DNA from: Endotrypanum monterogeii
Taxonomy: Eukaryota; Euglenozoa; Kinetoplastea; Trypanosomatida; Trypanosomatidae
DNA length: 64,000 bases
Direction of reading: 5' to 3'
Assembly: GCA_000333855.2 (NCBI GenBank)
Contig: CM007314.1
Coordinates: forward strand, 1,287,850 to 1,351,849
Positions 10,946 to 19,998 of the stretch are shown piece after piece. Both the position numbers and the translations under genes were made by a program. Position 1 is the first letter of the stretch. Every line of letters begins with the position of its first letter. The notes under the pieces are model-generated. The model ran no database searches. It had not been told where the DNA came from and was given only the letters and a program-made list of their open reading frames with translations.

Positions 10946-11518
10946 ATGGTCAAGGTCAAGAGCTTGTCCACCCTGCAAATCCCAGAGGGTGTGACCGTCG
11001 CCGTGAAGGGCCGCAAGGTCACTGTCACGGGCAAGCGCGGCACCCTCACGAAGGACTTGTCGCACCTGCAGCTGGATTTCCGCGTGGACAAGAAGAACAG
11101 CACCTTCACAGCGATCCGCTGGTTTGGCTCCAAGATTCCGATTGCGTGCCTGAACACCACCAAGGCGCACGTTCAGAACATGATCACTGGTGTGACGAAG
11201 GGCTACCGCTTCAAGGTGCGCTGCGCCTACGCCCACTTTCCCATCAACGTGTCCTTGGATGGCCAGAACATCGAGGTTCGCAACTTCCTGGGTGAGAAGC
11301 GTGTGCGCCGCCAGTTGGTGCCCAGCACCGTGAAGGTGTCCCAGACGGACCCGTCCAAGGTCAAGGATGAGTTCATCTTCGAGGGTAACGATCTGGAGCA
11401 GGTGTCTCGCGAGGCCGCCCTCCTGCATCAGATGTGCCTGGTGAAGAACAAGGATATCCGTAAGTTCCTTGACGGCATCTACGTTCAGACTAAGACCAAC
11501 ATCGAAGTCACGGAATAG
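10946..11518 (+). CDS. RPL9: 60S ribosomal protein L9 (uL6)
   Basis: The 190-residue product is a full-length eukaryotic L9/uL6, a core protein of the large ribosomal subunit near the GTPase-associated centre and sarcin-ricin loop. The N-terminus shows the family pattern of a first beta-sheet domain: I-P-E-G-V, V-K-G-R-K-V-T-V-T-G, then G-T-L-T-K-D. The linker has 'HVQNMITGVTKGYRFKVR', which introduces the second repeat domain with 'AHFPINV' and 'VRNFLGEK'. The second domain ends near 'DIRKFLDGIYV'. Length matches the usual 188-192 residues. Codons are strongly biased to C/G-ending forms (AAG, CTG, GTG, CGC) compared with its neighbours, as expected for a highly expressed gene. The start is the first ATG after the acceptor at 10880-10881. 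Confidence 0.98.
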   Translation: MVKVKSLSTLQIPEGVTVAVKGRKVTVTGKRGTLTKDLSHLQLDFRVDKKNSTFTAIRWFGSKIPIACLNTTKAHVQNMITGVTKGYRFKVRCAYAHFPINVSLDGQNIEVRNFLGEKRVRRQLVPSTVKVSQTDPSKVKDEFIFEGNDLEQVSREAALLHQMCLVKNKDIRKFLDGIYVQTKTNIEVTE

Positions 11519-11693
11519 AGAATGTGCGTTTGTCTGGGGCTGCAGAGGTGTGTGTGTGTGTTTGTGTGTGTGGTCGTTGGGAAGGTGTAGCGAGCGAAGT
11601 GCGTCTTCTCCCTTGGGTGTTGCTCTCAGCTCTTTTTCTTCGCTACTTCTTTGAGGCGCTTGATTCGTCTTCTCTCCCCCGCTTACCTTTATA

Positions 11694-11732
11694 AACACAC
11701 ACACACATATGTATATATATATATATATATAC
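11694..11732. repeat. (CA)n-(TA)n compound microsatellite
   Basis: A CA run passes into a TA run of about 20 bases, in the spacer downstream of RPL9. Confidence 0.9.
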
Positions 11733-12266
11733 ACCCTTGACTTCCACCCTTTCGTAAGCTTTCGCTTTCAATGTCGTTTTATTTCTCATTTTTCTCTTGT
11801 ACGTTTCTTTCTTAAACGAAAAAAAACAACAACAACAAAAAGGGCTACACCGTGCTTGCAGACATGCCTAGAGCTGCCGTCTGCCTTTAAAAAAACACGC
11901 ACACATGCACGGATCAGCACGGCCGCGTTGAAGTCACTTGATAAATGCATTTGCTGTTGCCATTTTCCCAATGAGCTGCCTCCTAAACTCTCCCCTCTTC
12001 GCACACGTGCCAGGCGCAAGAAAAGAGGGTAGCAGCAGTTCCTTTGGTTTGAGGAGGAGTAAGCTTCCCCGGAAAAAAAAAAGCATGACTCTACTGTCTT
12101 GTCTTTACCCTCGCGTGACTGCACAGGGGAATTGGGGGGGATGAGAGTGCCAGCTGTGCTTGTTTGCTTCCTCGCTCTGTAAATGAATGACTTTTTCCCT
12201 TGTATAACTCGCCTACATTGTCTCTTCTGCTAATTCATCGTGCGGGTTTTTTTTTCCTTCACGCAT

Positions 12267-12311
<45 letters not shown>
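12267..12311. repeat. (CA)n-(TA)n compound microsatellite
   Basis: About 26 bases of CA alternation lead into about 20 bases of TA alternation. A GT tract follows about 50 bases downstream. Confidence 0.95.
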
Positions 12312-12360
12312 CATATGTACGTGTATGTACAATCGTTTCTCTTTTTACTTGAATGCTGGC

Positions 12361-12378
12361 GTGTGTGTGTGTGTGTGT
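12361..12378. repeat. (GT)n microsatellite
   Basis: Perfect GT alternation of 18 bases. Together with the CA run 70 bases upstream it could pair in an RNA hairpin. Confidence 0.9.
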
Positions 12379-12655
12379 CACACCGTAATTGGGATTCGCG
12401 ATCGGGCAAAGGCGTATCAGAAAGGGGGAGAGAAGGAAAAGAAGCGAGAGGACACAATAAAGTAGTTGGAGGCTGTGGAGTTGGGTTGCTTTGCTGATTA
12501 AGCTTGAAGCGCATTGGGGGCACTTTTTTTATATCCCGCTTTGATTTCGTGCGTGCGACTTCCTCCATGGTGTGAGCTTTCACCTTAGGCTTTCTGTGCT
12601 ACTCAGATCTGTTGTCATCGAATCGACGCCACGTTGGGCTAACTGCAGAGGTCAC

Positions 12656-13621
12656 ATGCGGTCCAGTACCCTACATTGTATGTCCATGTGGGACAGCCCC
12701 GTGTTTGAACACAACCCCCTCACTCGCTACTGGAAGAAAATGATGGACCACACTGGCAACACCTTGTCTTCACAGAGTATTCCGCGTCACATCCACGGTT
12801 ATTTGGAGGGCTCAAATATTCGCACGGAGAGTCAACTACGATGGTTTCCCTACAAGCAAGAGATGACGGTGGAGGGTCGGTACGTACCTATTTTTAAGGA
12901 CATCATATACACTCACTACTTCCCGAAGGAGTTCAACGACGACGAGCGAGTGAAATACATATCGATCAAGACGGGACGGTCCGAGCTAGAGGTGGCCGAT
13001 GAGATTTTCTTGATGCGTAAGATGAAGCTTTTCACTGCACAACTGCTGCGCAATAAGCTGCGCAGTCGCCCTCTGCGTATGCCGCAAGGCGTCGACTACA
13101 GTGGTATCGAGCGGCGCTACACTTTGGGTATCTCCAAGGTCGCGCAGGCTATGGGCATGAGCATGTACAGTACTTCATCCTACGACCCGGTGCTCATGTA
13201 TTCGCCCTACCTCGACATGGGAGACTGCGTTGACCTCATAGTGACAAAGCAGCTGCGAACCTCTCTGCAGTATCTTCTGTGCGATATTGTTGTCCATCGC
13301 GGCATCCATCGTGCGCGTCTTCCGCAGGTAAAGGGTGAGCCCAAAGAGCCCTTGAGGGACATCGAACCCTGTCTTTACCAGTTCATAAAACTTCGGCTAG
13401 CCGTGCTGTCGCTTATAGCCAAGCAGGAACAGTACGTTGTAGATCATCAGTTCGATGGCAGTCATCGTTATGGTGGCTGTCTTATTCACCTGTTCCCCTC
13501 TTCACTGGACCCTGAGATTATTGATCACCACGTGGAGCACATCGAACTCGATCTCGACCTGGCGCAGACATGGATGAAGCACTACTACGATCATTATGTT
13601 GCTCCACGCCGGAGTGCGTAA
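12656..13621 (+). CDS. Hypothetical protein, probably conserved
   Basis: I do not recognise a named family in this 321-residue product. It is a well-mixed globular sequence without low-complexity runs and with steady coding character to its stop, so it is very likely a real gene. The N-terminus is short and carries basic and hydroxyl residues, and the body is rich in Tyr, His and Arg. This is compatible with a mitochondrial or ribosome-associated protein, but I see no decisive motif. A helical segment near residues 245-265 is hydrophobic but too broken to be a clear membrane span. The first ATG after the putative acceptor (AG 12587-12588) is 12656. In-frame ATGs at 12680 and 12686 are alternatives that would shorten the protein by 8-10 residues. 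Confidence 0.8.
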   Translation: MRSSTLHCMSMWDSPVFEHNPLTRYWKKMMDHTGNTLSSQSIPRHIHGYLEGSNIRTESQLRWFPYKQEMTVEGRYVPIFKDIIYTHYFPKEFNDDERVKYISIKTGRSELEVADEIFLMRKMKLFTAQLLRNKLRSRPLRMPQGVDYSGIERRYTLGISKVAQAMGMSMYSTSSYDPVLMYSPYLDMGDCVDLIVTKQLRTSLQYLLCDIVVHRGIHRARLPQVKGEPKEPLRDIEPCLYQFIKLRLAVLSLIAKQEQYVVDHQFDGSHRYGGCLIHLFPSSLDPEIIDHHVEHIELDLDLAQTWMKHYYDHYVAPRRSA

Positions 13622-13950
13622 CATTGTTGTATCTGTGAGCATGAACGTGACCTTCAGCATAGATGAAATGACATGCGCTTTTTTTTTTTTTTGAGGGGGG
13701 GGGGCGCTACGTGTATCTTGAGATATCAAAAAAAAAAAGAAAAAAATGCTGAATACACGTTTGTCTTCTTGTTTACCCATCCCCCAAACGCGCACATCCA
13801 TATGCACGCGCATAGCTGATAAAACTCGCGTCCTTTTTTTTTTTCGCACTTTTATCTATGTTCACATACACACAGTGCACATGTGCATCCTACCGTGTCT
13901 TCGTGCGTCTTTGCACCCGTTCTACCGTCCTATACACGCACACACACATG

Positions 13951-13985
<35 letters not shown>

Positions 13986-14683
13986 ACATCTATACCATTT
14001 TCACACTCTCGCTTATCTTGTTCGTTGCGCTCAGAACCAAGCGACACACACCTAAGTCTCAGTGGTGAGATTAGTGCAGGGGAAACCGATAATGATACTC
14101 AGGCAGTGACATCTGTTTTTTTTTTTCGCTTCATGGCTGAGTGAAATGTAAGGGTGTGGGGAGACAAGCCTCCACTCCCTGCCTTTTTCCCTAAAGGAGT
14201 GTTCAGGTGCTGCCTACTGGTCACCAGACGCGGTCATATTTTGTCTATGTCCAGACTGCCCCGCTCCTTACCTTCTCTCCTCCGTCGCTGCATTTCAAAG
14301 TTTTCAACGCCTCCTCGGGTCTCGTGTCGTTCATCAGATGTGTCCTCCTTGATTTCTTTCTTCTCCCTCCTTCGTTCTTTCGCTTTTTGTTTGCCCACAA
14401 AAGCACGTTTTTCTCATTCCATGTCACCTGCGCATCAAAGGGATCCAATAGCGCAGCTTGAGCTTCATTCGATACCAGCTTAAAGCCTACAACGTCTGCT
14501 TGAGTGAAAACGATCCAGAGCTGCCTCTTGAGGTCCTGCTGTCTCTTCCCCCGCTTTTTGTTCGTCAACTGTGTCCTGAGCCGCTCTAATCCCCACTTTT
14601 GCTTTGCGCAACGAGTGTGTGTGTGTGTTCATCCAACCGCTTCTTTATGCGGTTGTGATCCCTGTTTTTACCTTTTTGTTCCT
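13622..14683. other. Intergenic spacer, unknown gene to EF-hand gene
   Basis: No gene is seen. It contains a T-run followed by a G-run at 13680-13703, a CA-TA-GT compound microsatellite at 13936-13985 and several T-tracts. The likely acceptor for the EF-hand gene is the AG at 14614-14615, after a pyrimidine-rich stretch. No ATG lies between it and 14684. Confidence 0.65.
13936..13985. repeat. (CA)n-(TA)n-(GT)n compound microsatellite
   Basis: CA, TA and GT runs follow each other without interruption. The CA and GT arms are complementary around the self-complementary TA core, so the tract can form a near-perfect hairpin. Confidence 0.9.
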
Positions 14684-16870
14684 ATGTCACGCTCTGGAAC
14701 ATCAGATGATGCGGATGATTGCGCCGTCGATCCGCAGGTAGCGGCTATTCTCCGCCTTCTTGCACCAGAAGAAGTGGACATGCTTCGCGACACGTTCATC
14801 TTTATGGATCATAACAGCGACGGGTACGTCAGCCGGGATGAAATGATGGCACATGTGGCTTCATGCGTTGGCGGGGAGCGGTTTCCACCGCTACAAGAGT
14901 ACCTTCTTCCGCTGTTTGATGTTGCTGACAAAGATCATGACGGTCGGCTTAGCTTGATGGAGTTTCTCATGGCGTTCGCTGATGGACCTGGGGTGGTGCC
15001 GGCCGAGGTCGTGAATCGCTGCGTTGCGAATGTGCGGGTGCGGCTGACAGATGAGGAGATAGCGGCACTGCAGAGCAACTTCCGTCGCATGGACACCAAC
15101 CAGGATGGCGTCATCGATGCGGAGGAGCTCGAGGCGGCGCTGCGGTCACATCTGCTAGCCACATTTCCGGACTTGACTCATGAGAACTTCAAGGAAATCG
15201 TCGCTGTTGTACTGGCAAGTGCCGACACAGACAAGGACGGTGTCCTGTCCTTGTCTGAGTTCATTCGAAGCTACCAGGAGGACCAAGGCGTGCTTCCAGC
15301 TACCTTCCTCGAGTCCTCGCCTGCCAACAAGGACAGCGTCCGCCAGCTCACCGAAGACGAGTTGACTGTGTTGCGGGAAGCATTCGCTGTCCTGGATCGA
15401 AATGACGATGGCTTCATCGACCTCGAGGATCTCTACCACGCGCTGTGGGACACTCTCGGCAGCTCGACCGACGACCACACCCAAATACGAGACCTATGCA
15501 ATCTTATTATGCTGACTGCCGACCGCGGCAAACGCGGCCAGCTCACCTTGACAGATTTCGTTCGCAGTTTCCTGCGTAACATCCATCTTATGCAGATCCC
15601 AGTGGTGGTTGCCCACGAGCGGGTAAGAGTGGCTTGCGAGGAACTCCAGAAGATGCACGACTCAGGGGAGCTCGAGAAGCTGGTATTGCGATTTAAAGAT
15701 CTCGACAGCGACGGGGACGGGATGGTGGTGCGCTCCGAGCTGGTGAGCATGCTCAAAACTCTTTTTCACGACGCCTTTCCCGGTTGGGGCGAGGGAATGT
15801 TGACTTCCATCATGACGGCCATCGTTGTCGGGGCCGAGACAGGTAATAGTGGCAAGTTAAACCTGGAGGAGTTCATCCGCAGCTTTGTCGAGGGCCCCGG
15901 GCTCTTGTCTCCCGATGCGGCAAAGACTTCGAACTTCCCTCGTCTCCATAACTCTGCTCGCTCTGATGGTAATCATGTGCCTCCGGGCACCCGTATCATC
16001 ACTGCCACGGATACAGATCTCAAACGTATCGGTAAGGCGTTAGGCTACCTCTACGCGAGCAAGAAACCAGACGATGACTTCACGGAGAGCGAGTTGCGCA
16101 CCGGTATCACTGGGCTCTACGACGACGACCCAGTCCGGGGGGAAGAAATGTTCCAGTACGCGCTCCAGCATTTCGTGGTGCGCCGGGGCGACGGATGCCT
16201 TAGTTGGAGCTCCAGTGTACATTTCGAGGATGTGGAGGAGGCGAAGGGGAGCGATTGTCAATACGCGGGAGCAGGGGAAGGGAGCGGAAGCAAACCAGCA
16301 GTGATAGGATCATCAGCACGAGTCCTTGGCCGATCGCGCGCAGTGGTGGCGGCCTCCGCTGTAGAGGTACCAGAACCAACAGTGCGCATGCCGACGCCGC
16401 GGGCGGAGGTGCTGCTGAGCTCACCACCAAACCCTACGCCATGTCCACTCGCTGCAGATTCCGAGCAGCAGACCGCAGCTACCCCGAGTCAGGTTGGCAA
16501 CGCCGATGTTGTGCCCTACGTCTCCAAGCATCCAAAGCTCAAGTACGGCGCGGCGGTGATATCTCCTGCACCTGGAGTCCGGAGCGGAAAAGCGGAGAAA
16601 TCCTCCAGACTTCACGGACGGTACACGCTCAGCTCCAACAGAACCGTGCTCAATGAGGAGCTGAGGCAGCAATTCGATCAGTACGATGTCGAGCATAAAG
16701 GCTACCTGGACCGAGAGTCTTTCAAACAAATATACATGAATATGGAAAATTACGGGCTGGACCCTTCGCCGATAGAGGTCGATATGCGCTTCAGCCGCTA
16801 CTCCAAACAGTCGAACAAAATTTTCTTCAACGAGTTTTGTATTCTGATGCTGCAGAGGGCCCGTCTGTGA
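14684..16870 (+). CDS. Large multi-EF-hand calcium-binding protein
   Basis: This 728-residue protein is a chain of EF-hand pairs. Good calcium loops of the D-x-D/N-x-D-G type start at residues 42, 82, 137, 181, 238 and 341. Degenerate loops, with Lys/Arg or Gly replacing ligands, pair with two of these near 280 and 386. A further weak pair lies at the C-terminus (about 660-725, with a 'YDVEHKGYLD' loop). Residues about 450-640 hold one more helical module and a disordered Pro/Ser/Ala-rich linker. The regular spacing suggests tandem duplication of a calmodulin-like four-hand unit. There is no membrane segment, catalytic domain or acylation signal (the start is M-S-R). It is probably a calcium sensor or scaffold, perhaps flagellar or cytoskeletal. 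Annotations such as 'calmodulin-like' would understate its length. The start is the first ATG after AG 14614-14615. Confidence 0.9.
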   Translation: MSRSGTSDDADDCAVDPQVAAILRLLAPEEVDMLRDTFIFMDHNSDGYVSRDEMMAHVASCVGGERFPPLQEYLLPLFDVADKDHDGRLSLMEFLMAFADGPGVVPAEVVNRCVANVRVRLTDEEIAALQSNFRRMDTNQDGVIDAEELEAALRSHLLATFPDLTHENFKEIVAVVLASADTDKDGVLSLSEFIRSYQEDQGVLPATFLESSPANKDSVRQLTEDELTVLREAFAVLDRNDDGFIDLEDLYHALWDTLGSSTDDHTQIRDLCNLIMLTADRGKRGQLTLTDFVRSFLRNIHLMQIPVVVAHERVRVACEELQKMHDSGELEKLVLRFKDLDSDGDGMVVRSELVSMLKTLFHDAFPGWGEGMLTSIMTAIVVGAETGNSGKLNLEEFIRSFVEGPGLLSPDAAKTSNFPRLHNSARSDGNHVPPGTRIITATDTDLKRIGKALGYLYASKKPDDDFTESELRTGITGLYDDDPVRGEEMFQYALQHFVVRRGDGCLSWSSSVHFEDVEEAKGSDCQYAGAGEGSGSKPAVIGSSARVLGRSRAVVAASAVEVPEPTVRMPTPRAEVLLSSPPNPTPCPLAADSEQQTAATPSQVGNADVVPYVSKHPKLKYGAAVISPAPGVRSGKAEKSSRLHGRYTLSSNRTVLNEELRQQFDQYDVEHKGYLDRESFKQIYMNMENYGLDPSPIEVDMRFSRYSKQSNKIFFNEFCILMLQRARL

Positions 16871-18026
16871 GTCGCGATACCTATATCATTATTGCTGTCG
16901 CAGACGTTGTGATCTGTTTTCTCCCCATCCCTTTTCGTTTTTTTTGTTTCCGCTATTAGTCACAAGTGCTGCGCTTAAGGGGGGCCCTACAAGGAAGCAT
17001 CAACCAGACCCCACAAGTGTGCTTGCGTCTCCAGGTTTGTATTCTGTTTACACGTGTGCATCTCAAGATGACCTGCTCGATGATTTGTTACGTTTGGATG
17101 TGCCCGTGGTGATCTTATGTGCTTCACTCCCTTTTGTTTTTGTTTTTATTTTTGTTTTTTTTTTTACTACTGCCTATGTATAGTTTCATCACCCCTCTGT
17201 TAGCTGATCAAGATTTCACCACCTTTTACTTTCGCTCATCGGGCCCCCTCTTTTCTTTTTTTTTTTTCACACGCAAAATGGAACCGTGCGTTTTTCTTTC
17301 TTCTGAGCTTACTGACCTCCATTCTCCACGTCGTTCAGTGCGTCTCAGCGTCTACCCCTTGAATTTCGATCCCTCCCGTTAGCACAATGTTATGAAAAAG
17401 AAACCAGCTCGGAATGATAGTTTTTTTTTTTCGTTCGTGCACCATCTATATGGATGTGAAGACTATCGATCAATTCTCAATCCTGTTTTATGCTTGTCTT
17501 TCTTTCTGTGTGCGTATGCGGATGTACGTTAGGGAGTGTGCAGGTGGGTGGTCACGGGTTCTACTTTCGCTGTTGATGGTGACCTCGTAGCCACTGAATT
17601 GACACTCTTTTGCTTTGTCTCTTTTTTTTTTTTTGATGGTCTAGGTTGAATGATGTGAGGTCTGTGTGTGTGGGAGGGGGTGAGGGCAGGGAGTCTCTCG
17701 TTTTCGCTGGGGCATTCAGTGACATCCTTTTTTTTTTTTTGTACCCCTCGCTGCCGCCAACCCCGTGTGTGTGAGTGCATATACGTCTCTCGACTCGTTG
17801 TTTTCTGTGCGAAGGTGCTTCTCTTCTGTTTGATCGGTGGGGTTTTAGTTCCCTCCTTCAATTTTTCAATCTGTCTCTGAAGAAGTGCTGCTTTGTTTGC
17901 TTTCCTCAACACAGTTCCTCTACATCCTCTCTACGTGATGAACCCCTTCCGCTCCTCTTCTTCCTCAGCTTGTATCGGCGGCTTCAGTGTTCCCTTCCCT
18001 ACACTCCCCTACCATGTCATCTTCAT

Positions 18027-18033
<7 letters not shown>

Positions 18034-18056
<23 letters not shown>
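18034..18056. repeat. (TA)n microsatellite
   Basis: TA alternation of about 23 bases preceded by a short CA run, in the EF-hand to CCCH spacer. Confidence 0.9.
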
Positions 18057-18057
<1 letters not shown>

Positions 18058-19050
18058 CATGTCAATTGTATATTACTTAGTTGTGTCGTGTATGTTTGTT
18101 CGCTCGTTCGTTTGTGCAGCTCCTTTGAAGGCCCAGTCATGGGGAGGGTGAGCGGACATCTGCGCATCAAAGAGAGCGGGCGAGGGGAAGGAGTGGTGGT
18201 GTAGTCGTTTACACGAGAGCAGCGCTGCACAGTTTTCCGAAAGAAAAAAAAAATGACGAAAACATCTAGTAGCGAATAAATCCGACAATGAGTGGAGCGG
18301 CTGGTGCCGGAAGGAATCTCCTACAAAGAAAAGTCGTTTTGTTCTCAAGATGCGGGAGCCAGTTCTGCTGATCCTTTTCAGCGCGAACTATTCTCGCTGT
18401 CTCTCTCTGTCTCGAATTCTGGCTGCACCGAGGTAGCCCATCGGCGTGTGTGCGTGTCTCTGTGTGCCTGGCGAGCTCGAACATCTACTTGACAGCCCAG
18501 GTATTCCTAAGAGGTCAGAAATAATCCTCCTCAAGGAAACAGTCAGTACATGTCAGCTTACGACATGGTTACCCATCCGACTCTTTCTTTCCTGTCGCAC
18601 ACTTCATGTCTTTCACTCATCTTTTTCAACCGCTTCATCTCTACATTTTGTTTTCACCAGGTGGGTGTTACGCGCCTGCGCTTCATACCCCGCTAAGCAC
18701 ACAGATACACGCACACACACGGTGCCTTTTCCCCCCCTAGTCTGTTGCTTCTACTACTGACTGCACGTGTTTTTGCGTGATTAGTTACCTCACATAGTCG
18801 TTTGCTGCTGCTTTGGATGTTTTTTATTTAATTTTTCTCACACCATCTTCCTCTCTTTCTGCCCCCCCCTTTTTCGCCCTTTGGATCACCTTTTGTAGCT
18901 CGGTCATATTTTGCATCTTTTTTTTTTCTTCCTTTTCCCCCTTTCCTATTGTTTCCTTCTTTCATTTTTTCATACACTTCTCATCATTGTCGGCGTGTGC
19001 GTCTTTTCCCGTTTTCTGGTGTCATCTGCCATCATACAATTCAAATCACT

Positions 19051-19086
19051 ACACACACACACACACACACGCACGCACGCACGCAC
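19051..19086. repeat. (CA)n-(CGCA)n compound microsatellite
   Basis: Twenty bases of CA alternation are followed by four copies of a GCAC/CGCA tetranucleotide and then an A-tract. Confidence 0.9.
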
Positions 19087-19242
19087 GAAAAAAAAATCCA
19101 AAAAAAATCAAGAGCTAGTTGACGCTTGTTGGCGTCTGTGAGTGTGTGTGTGCCTCGCTTTTTCGTGCACCGCTCCAAGGCCACAACACTCCCTACTCTT
19201 TTTTTTTTCACTGCGTCGCTTTTTAAAAATTTACCTCGATTG

Positions 19243-19243
19243 C

Positions 19244-19285
<42 letters not shown>
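19243..19285. repeat. (TA)n microsatellite
   Basis: TA alternation of about 43 bases with a single G interruption. Confidence 0.95.
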
Positions 19286-19287
<2 letters not shown>

Positions 19288-19839
19288 CACCCACTTCCAC
19301 TCATTTACTTCGGTGAGGGCCATTCTGCTGGGCTACATCATTTTGATCTTCTCTTATTTAGCTCCTCTTATCTGACCGGCGTGCTGCCCCCACACCCGCC
19401 TCCCCTCTCGGCAGCATTTGCTCATTTTTTTTTGTCTTGCGACTTTCTGCTTTGATTGTATCTCTGCTTTGCGTTTTGTCCCCCTGTGTTTACATCTGTG
19501 TCCATGTGTGTGTGCGTGTGTCAGTTGAGACTCAAGCATCGTATATATTTTTCCCATTTGTTTCTCGCTGTGTCCAAGGTGCGCGTGTAAGCGTACGCCT
19601 TCGGTTCTCTGAGGTGTGTTCACACTTTTTCCGTTCTTTTTTATTGCCGGACCACTGTGCGCGTACCGCTTCCTGTGCCTCTTCTTCTTCCACATTTGAC
19701 TCCAAGACAGGAAGCCACGCTGCTGCACCTCTCTTTCTTTCTCTAGTGTGAGGCATACCCCCTCCCTCCCCCCCATTCCGCTGTTTCCTGATACGGTCAC
19801 ATCTAAGGAGTTGTCTCGGCACCACTTTTTGGTGATCGA

Positions 19840-19887
19840 ACTTCTACTTTCCCTCAATTCTTCTCGCCCTCTCTCTTCTCCCTCCAG
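19840..19887 (+). promoter_or_regulatory. Predicted trans-splice acceptor for CCCH gene
   Basis: A dense C/T tract ends in CTCCAG with AG at 19886-19887. No ATG occurs in the following 111 bases before the start at 19999, which supports that start. Confidence 0.65.
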
Positions 19888-19998
19888 GGGGGGGGGAAGC
19901 GCACGCATTGAGAAGGTTAACACCAGAGCGCCAGTGTATCGGGGTGGCAGACATCCCCATCGGCTATCCACAACACCATTTGTTTGGCTTGCAACAGG

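Larger units (their letters stand above)
11519..12655. other. Intergenic spacer, RPL9 to unknown gene
   Basis: No gene is seen. The RPL9 3' UTR carries a GT-rich block at about 11547-11570. CA-TA compound microsatellites lie at 11694-11732 and 12267-12311, and a GT tract at 12361-12378. A pyrimidine-rich stretch ends in AG at 12587-12588, a possible acceptor for the next gene. Confidence 0.7.
16871..19998. other. Intergenic spacer, EF-hand gene to CCCH gene
   Basis: A 3.1-kb spacer with no gene I can support. It is T-rich, with many T-tracts, TA tracts at 18034-18056 and 19243-19285, and a CA/CGCA compound repeat at 19051-19086. The 3' end carries a strong polypyrimidine tract (about 19840-19885) followed by AG at 19886-19887. 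Confidence 0.7.

Noticed and set aside
10844..11734. 296-codon frame on the minus strand
   Set aside because: It is antisense to RPL9 and is an effect of that gene's strong codon bias.
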